Part shown: piece by piece, positions 7,563-9,922 of the stretch | How positions within the stretch are numbered: position 1 is the first letter of the stretch | Layout of the letters: each line of letters begins with the position of its first letter | Translations under genes and position numbers: made by a program | Assembly (NCBI GenBank): GCA_021731215.1 | Contig: JAKFXU010000245.1 | Span: forward strand, 1 to 9,922 | Length of the DNA stretch: 9,922 nt | Origin: Rhodoferax sp. | GTDB taxonomy: Bacteria; Pseudomonadota; Gammaproteobacteria; Burkholderiales; Burkholderiaceae_C | Direction of reading: 5' to 3' | The notes under the pieces: model-generated | Databases searched by the model: none | What the model saw: only the letters and a program-made list of their open reading frames with translations | What the model was told of the DNA's origin: nothing

Positions 7563-9002
7563 CTAGCCATTCTGCAGCGCCTGCAGCAATTTCAGGTGAA
7601 TGCCGCCAAAGCCGCCGTTGCTCATGCACACAATGTGATCGCCGGCGCGCGCCTGGGCCCGTACCTGCGCCACCAATTCGTCGATGCTGTCGGCCACTTG
7701 CGCCCGCGCGCCCATGCTGAGCAGCGCCGCGCGCGCGTCCCAGCCCAGTGCGCCGCCGTGGCAAAACGCCAGATCGGCGTCAGTCAGGCTCCAGGGCAAC
7801 TGGGCTTTCATGGTGCCCAGCTTCATGGTGTTGCTGCGCGGTTCGAACACCGCCAGGATGCGCGCGAGCGGCCCCACCTGGCGGCGCAGGCCGTCCAGCG
7901 TGGTGCGGATGGCAGTGGGGTGGTGGGCAAAGTCGTCGTACACCGTGATGCTGGCGCCGGCCCGCGCCACGCGGCCGCGCACTTCCATGCGGCGCTTCAC
8001 GTTTTGAAACTGCCCCAAGGCGCGGGCGGCAACCTCGGGCGCAACTCCCACGTGCTGGGCGGCGGCAATGGCCGCCAGCGCGTTGAGCTGGTTATGCACG
8101 CCGCTCAGTGCCCACTTGACGTGGCCGACGGTCTGGCCCTGGTACAGCACGTCGAAGTCGGACGGCGCGCCGGCCGCCGTGAAGTCGCTCACCGCCGCGC
8201 CAAAGCTGCGCACTTCGCTCCAGCAGCCCCGGTGCAGCACCCGCGCCAGGCTTTCCTCCAGGCCGTTGACCACCACCCGGCCCGAGCCATGCGCGCCGCG
8301 GCCGGGCACGGTGCGCAGCAGGTGGTGAAACTGGCGCTCGATCGCGGCCAGATCGTCAAAGATGTCGGCGTGGTCAAACTCCAGGTTGTTGAGCACTGCC
8401 GTGCGCGGGCGGTAGTGCACGAACTTGCTGCGTTTGTCGAAAAATGCGGTGTCGTATTCGTCGGCTTCGATCACGAACAATGGGCGGCCCAGGGACGAAG
8501 CAGCCCCCGCAGGGGCCATTTCCATGCCACCGAGTCGGGCCGAAACCTCAAAATTGAGCGGCACGCCGCCCACCAGAAAACCGGGTTGCAGCCCGGCGTA
8601 GTCCAGGATCCAGGCGGTCATGGCGGTGGTGGTGGTCTTGCCGTGGGTGCCGGCCACGGCAATCACGTGCCGGCCCTGCAACACGTGCTCGGCCAGCCAC
8701 TGCGGGCCGCTGGTGTAGGGTAATCCGGCGTCCAGAATGGCTTCCATCAGGGGAAATTTCGGGCTGCCGTCGGCCAGTTGGGCGCGACTGACCACATTGC
8801 CCACCACAAACATGTCGGGCTTGAGTGCCAACTGATCGGCGCCAAAGCCTTCCATCAGTTCAATGCCGAGCGCGCGCAACTGCTCGCTCATGGGCGGATA
8901 GACGCCGCTGTCACAACCGGTGACTTGATGACCGGCTGCGCGCGCCAATGCCGCCAGGCCGCCCATGAAGGTACCGCAAATGCCAAGAATATGAATGTGC
9001 AT
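7563..9002 (-). CDS. mpl: UDP-N-acetylmuramate:L-alanyl-gamma-D-glutamyl-meso-diaminopimelate ligase
   Basis: Mpl is a cytoplasmic Mur-ligase-family enzyme that uses ATP to attach the recycled murein tripeptide to UDP-MurNAc, saving wall material for new peptidoglycan. The 479 residues begin MHIHILGICGTFMGG, the family's characteristic N-terminus. The ATP P-loop is GTHGKTT at 118-124. The EADEYD acidic motif is at 179-184, the LNNLEFDHADIF motif at 204-215, GVHNQLN at 301-307, DDFAHHP at 356-362 and SNGGFGG near 461-467, so all expected motifs are present and the enzyme should be active. The start is set at 9002 by homology; an upstream in-frame TTG would add 14 unrelated residues. No Shine-Dalgarno is seen, and a -10-like hexamer sits just before the ATG. 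Between LG (158-159) and FVIEADEYD it carries about 13 residues more than E. coli Mpl as I recall it, encoded by a palindromic GC-rich stretch. Confidence 0.96.
   Translation of the reverse strand: MHIHILGICGTFMGGLAALARAAGHQVTGCDSGVYPPMSEQLRALGIELMEGFGADQLALKPDMFVVGNVVSRAQLADGSPKFPLMEAILDAGLPYTSGPQWLAEHVLQGRHVIAVAGTHGKTTTTAMTAWILDYAGLQPGFLVGGVPLNFEVSARLGGMEMAPAGAASSLGRPLFVIEADEYDTAFFDKRSKFVHYRPRTAVLNNLEFDHADIFDDLAAIERQFHHLLRTVPGRGAHGSGRVVVNGLEESLARVLHRGCWSEVRSFGAAVSDFTAAGAPSDFDVLYQGQTVGHVKWALSGVHNQLNALAAIAAAQHVGVAPEVAARALGQFQNVKRRMEVRGRVARAGASITVYDDFAHHPTAIRTTLDGLRRQVGPLARILAVFEPRSNTMKLGTMKAQLPWSLTDADLAFCHGGALGWDARAALLSMGARAQVADSIDELVAQVRAQARAGDHIVCMSNGGFGGIHLKLLQALQNG
8485..8520 (-). repeat. 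REP-like GC-rich palindromic element, in frame inside mpl
   Basis: On the - strand this stretch reads as runs of C and G around a hairpin (stem GCCCC/GGGGC at 8503-8507 and 8512-8516, 4-base loop), followed by GCTGCTTCGTCCCTGGGC. It encodes Ala/Gly/Ser-rich residues (around APAGAASSLGRP) with no counterpart in E. coli Mpl. The look matches short dispersed palindromes I recall from Comamonadaceae genomes, but only this one copy is in the window, so repeat status is inferred. Confidence 0.45.
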
Positions 9003-9009
9003 GGCGCAG

Positions 9010-9015
9010 ATTTTA
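9010..9015 (-). promoter_or_regulatory. Candidate -10 hexamer of mpl (leaderless-type)
   Basis: TAAAAT on the - strand ends 7 bases before the mpl ATG. Transcription from it would begin at or within a base or two of the start codon, consistent with the missing Shine-Dalgarno. No good -35 is seen at the expected distance. Confidence 0.35.
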
Positions 9016-9041
9016 GGCCGGCACAAGCGGCGCAACCGGTG

Positions 9042-9047
9042 CAAAAT
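9042..9047 (+). promoter_or_regulatory. Candidate -10 hexamer of the divergent gene at 9056
   Basis: CAAAAT lies 8 bases before the ATG at 9056, mirroring the arrangement on the mpl side. The downstream gene also lacks a Shine-Dalgarno. The best -35-like match (GGCACA, 16 bases upstream) is weak. Confidence 0.33.
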
Positions 9048-9055
9048 GGGCGCTT

Positions 9056-9649
9056 ATGGATTCCCTGAAATCAGAAATCGCCGAAGTCGCGGCCGCCCTG
9101 GCGGTGCAAGAGGGGCTCGAATACGGAGCGGCCAAGCGCCGCGCGCTCAAACAGTTGGGCTTGCCGGGGCGCACGGCGCTGCCGCGCAATGACGAGATAG
9201 AGGAGGCCGTGCTGGCGTACATCGCGCTGTTCTGCGCTGACACGCAACCGGGCGAGTTGCTGGCCCTGCGGCGTCTGGCGCTGGTTTGGATGGAGCGCAT
9301 GGCGGCGTTTCGGCCCTACCTGAGTGGGGCGGTGTGGCGCGGCACGGCAACGCGACGCTCGGACATTTACATCCAGTTATTTTGTGATGACAGCAAATCA
9401 GCGGAAATATCGCTGATTGACCATCAGGTCGCGTACCAACCGCGCACCGTCACCGGCTTTCATGGCGAAGCGGTGGAGGCGCTGAGTTTGTCTGTTTTTT
9501 GCCCTGAGTTGAAGGCAGAAGTGGGCGTTCATTTGCTCGTCTACGATCTCGATGACGTGCGCGGTGCACTCAAGCGTGACACCAAAGGGCGCCTGCCGCG
9601 CGGGGATTTAGGCGCAGTGCGGCATTTGTTGCATGATCAGGCACCATGA
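9056..9649 (+). CDS. Uncharacterised protein with degenerate nucleotidyltransferase-like motif
   Basis: I do not recognise a named family with certainty. The 197-residue product is soluble, with no signal peptide or TM helix. The N-terminal third (about 1-90) is mostly helical. Residues 91-106 (GAVWRGTATRRSDIYI) resemble the polymerase-beta nucleotidyltransferase signature GSxxxG...SDIDL, with D103 conserved, but the serine after the first glycine is alanine (A92) and the second metal-binding Asp is tyrosine (Y105). Beta-rich segments follow (about 115-165), which would fit that fold. Catalysis is therefore doubtful; a substrate-binding or regulatory remnant is possible. It is divergent from mpl across 53 bases and overlaps the following thioredoxin-like gene by ATGA, so the two are probably co-translated. 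The coding stretch at about 9360-9520 is less GC-rich than its surroundings. Gene reality is well supported; function is not. Confidence 0.82.
   Translation: MDSLKSEIAEVAAALAVQEGLEYGAAKRRALKQLGLPGRTALPRNDEIEEAVLAYIALFCADTQPGELLALRRLALVWMERMAAFRPYLSGAVWRGTATRRSDIYIQLFCDDSKSAEISLIDHQVAYQPRTVTGFHGEAVEALSLSVFCPELKAEVGVHLLVYDLDDVRGALKRDTKGRLPRGDLGAVRHLLHDQAP
9396..9418. repeat. Perfect 8-bp inverted repeat within the 9056 gene
   Basis: AATCAGCG and CGCTGATT flank a 7-base loop (GAAATAT). It sits in the AT-richer part of the gene. No T-run follows, so it does not look like a terminator; a role is not evident. Confidence 0.4.
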
Positions 9650-9922
9650 CTGACTTGAGCCCCCCCACTGAACTGACGGAAAAATCTGCGCGTGCACGGC
9701 GCCGCTGGCTGTTCGGCGCCGTGGCCGCTGCGGCGGCCCTGGCCGGCGCCGGCCTGGGCTGGCGCAAGTACCAGCCGCAATCCTTGTCGCCGGGCGCCGA
9801 AGCCGGGCTTTGGTCGCTGGTGTTTGCGACACCACAGGGTGGTCTGCTGCGCATGGATTCATTGCGCGGCCAGCCACTGGTATTGAACTTTTGGGCTCCC
9901 TGGTGCCCGCCCTTCGTGGAAG
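9646..9922 (+). CDS. Membrane-anchored TlpA/thioredoxin-like protein, 3' partial, CPPF active site
   Basis: The first 92 residues are present and the gene runs off the window. A positively charged N-terminus (RARRRW, 17-21 region) precedes a hydrophobic Ala/Gly/Leu segment at about 22-39, a probable signal anchor placing the rest in the periplasm. The thioredoxin fold begins near residue 55. RGQPLVLNFWAPWCPPF at 74-90 is the TlpA active-site strand and helix start. Family members normally have CPPC and reduce disulfides, for example during cytochrome c maturation; here the second cysteine is phenylalanine (C87, F90), so normal dithiol chemistry would be lost. The start overlaps the previous stop by ATGA. 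I recall thioredoxin-like genes in this position near aroQ-accB-accC in Burkholderiales, but those would lie outside the window. Fold assignment is strong, activity uncertain. Confidence 0.88.
   Translation, partial: MTDLSPPTELTEKSARARRRWLFGAVAAAAALAGAGLGWRKYQPQSLSPGAEAGLWSLVFATPQGGLLRMDSLRGQPLVLNFWAPWCPPFVE

Noticed and set aside
7504..7764. N-terminal extension of the DUF2721 protein
   Set aside because: It overlaps the end of mpl, is Arg/Gly-rich, and the ATG at 7503 has a good GGAG and a family-like hydrophobic start.
7596..8723. 375-codon open frame on the + strand
   Set aside because: Antisense shadow of mpl, whose ligase motifs are unambiguous.
9003..9044. Extended Mpl start at an upstream in-frame TTG
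   Set aside because: The 14 extra residues are unlike the family, whose N-terminus starts at MHIHILGICG, and would consume the promoter spacer.

Overview
The window is GC-rich, gene-dense chromosomal DNA. It most likely comes from a betaproteobacterium of the order Burkholderiales, family Comamonadaceae (Rhodoferax/Polaromonas-like). This assignment is inference from recalled protein resemblance and codon style; no search was possible. Eight genes are supported. No tRNA, rRNA, CRISPR array or insertion sequence is visible.

Left block, + strand, 1-5068: three genes joined by 4-base ATGA overlaps, so almost certainly one operon. The first, cut by the window edge, is a sodium/solute-symporter-type membrane protein fused through a STAC-like linker to a complete histidine kinase (CbrA/CrbS-like layout). 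The second is a stand-alone CheY-like receiver with no output domain. The third is a 725-residue membrane protein with two N-terminal TM helices, a HAMP/PAS-like region, a histidine-kinase-like region that has lost its phosphoacceptor histidine and ATP-binding boxes, and a complete C-terminal DEDDh 3'-5' exonuclease (DnaQ/PolC type).

Middle block, - strand, 5088-6962: converging on the operon with 19 bases between stop codons is a cNMP-fold/CBS-pair/DUF294 nucleotidyltransferase-like protein. I recall DUF294-CBS and DnaQ-like exonuclease genes next to acetate-type symporters in other Proteobacteria. Transporter-kinase, receiver, pseudokinase-nuclease and DUF294 protein may therefore form one nutrient-sensing module. 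This is the most interesting part of the window; its output (nucleic acid, oligonucleotide or protein nucleotidylation) is unknown.

Right block: mpl (peptidoglycan recycling ligase) and a small DUF2721 membrane protein lie in tandem on the - strand. Divergent from mpl, across only 53 bases, is a two-gene + strand unit: a protein with a degenerate nucleotidyltransferase-like motif, and a membrane-anchored TlpA/thioredoxin-like protein cut by the window end. The divergent spacer carries -10-like hexamers 7 and 8 bases from the two start codons, suggesting leaderless or near-leaderless transcripts. mpl contains an in-frame insert of about 13 codons relative to E. coli Mpl that looks like a domesticated GC-rich palindromic (REP-like) element. 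The thioredoxin-like protein shows CPPF where CPPC is expected.
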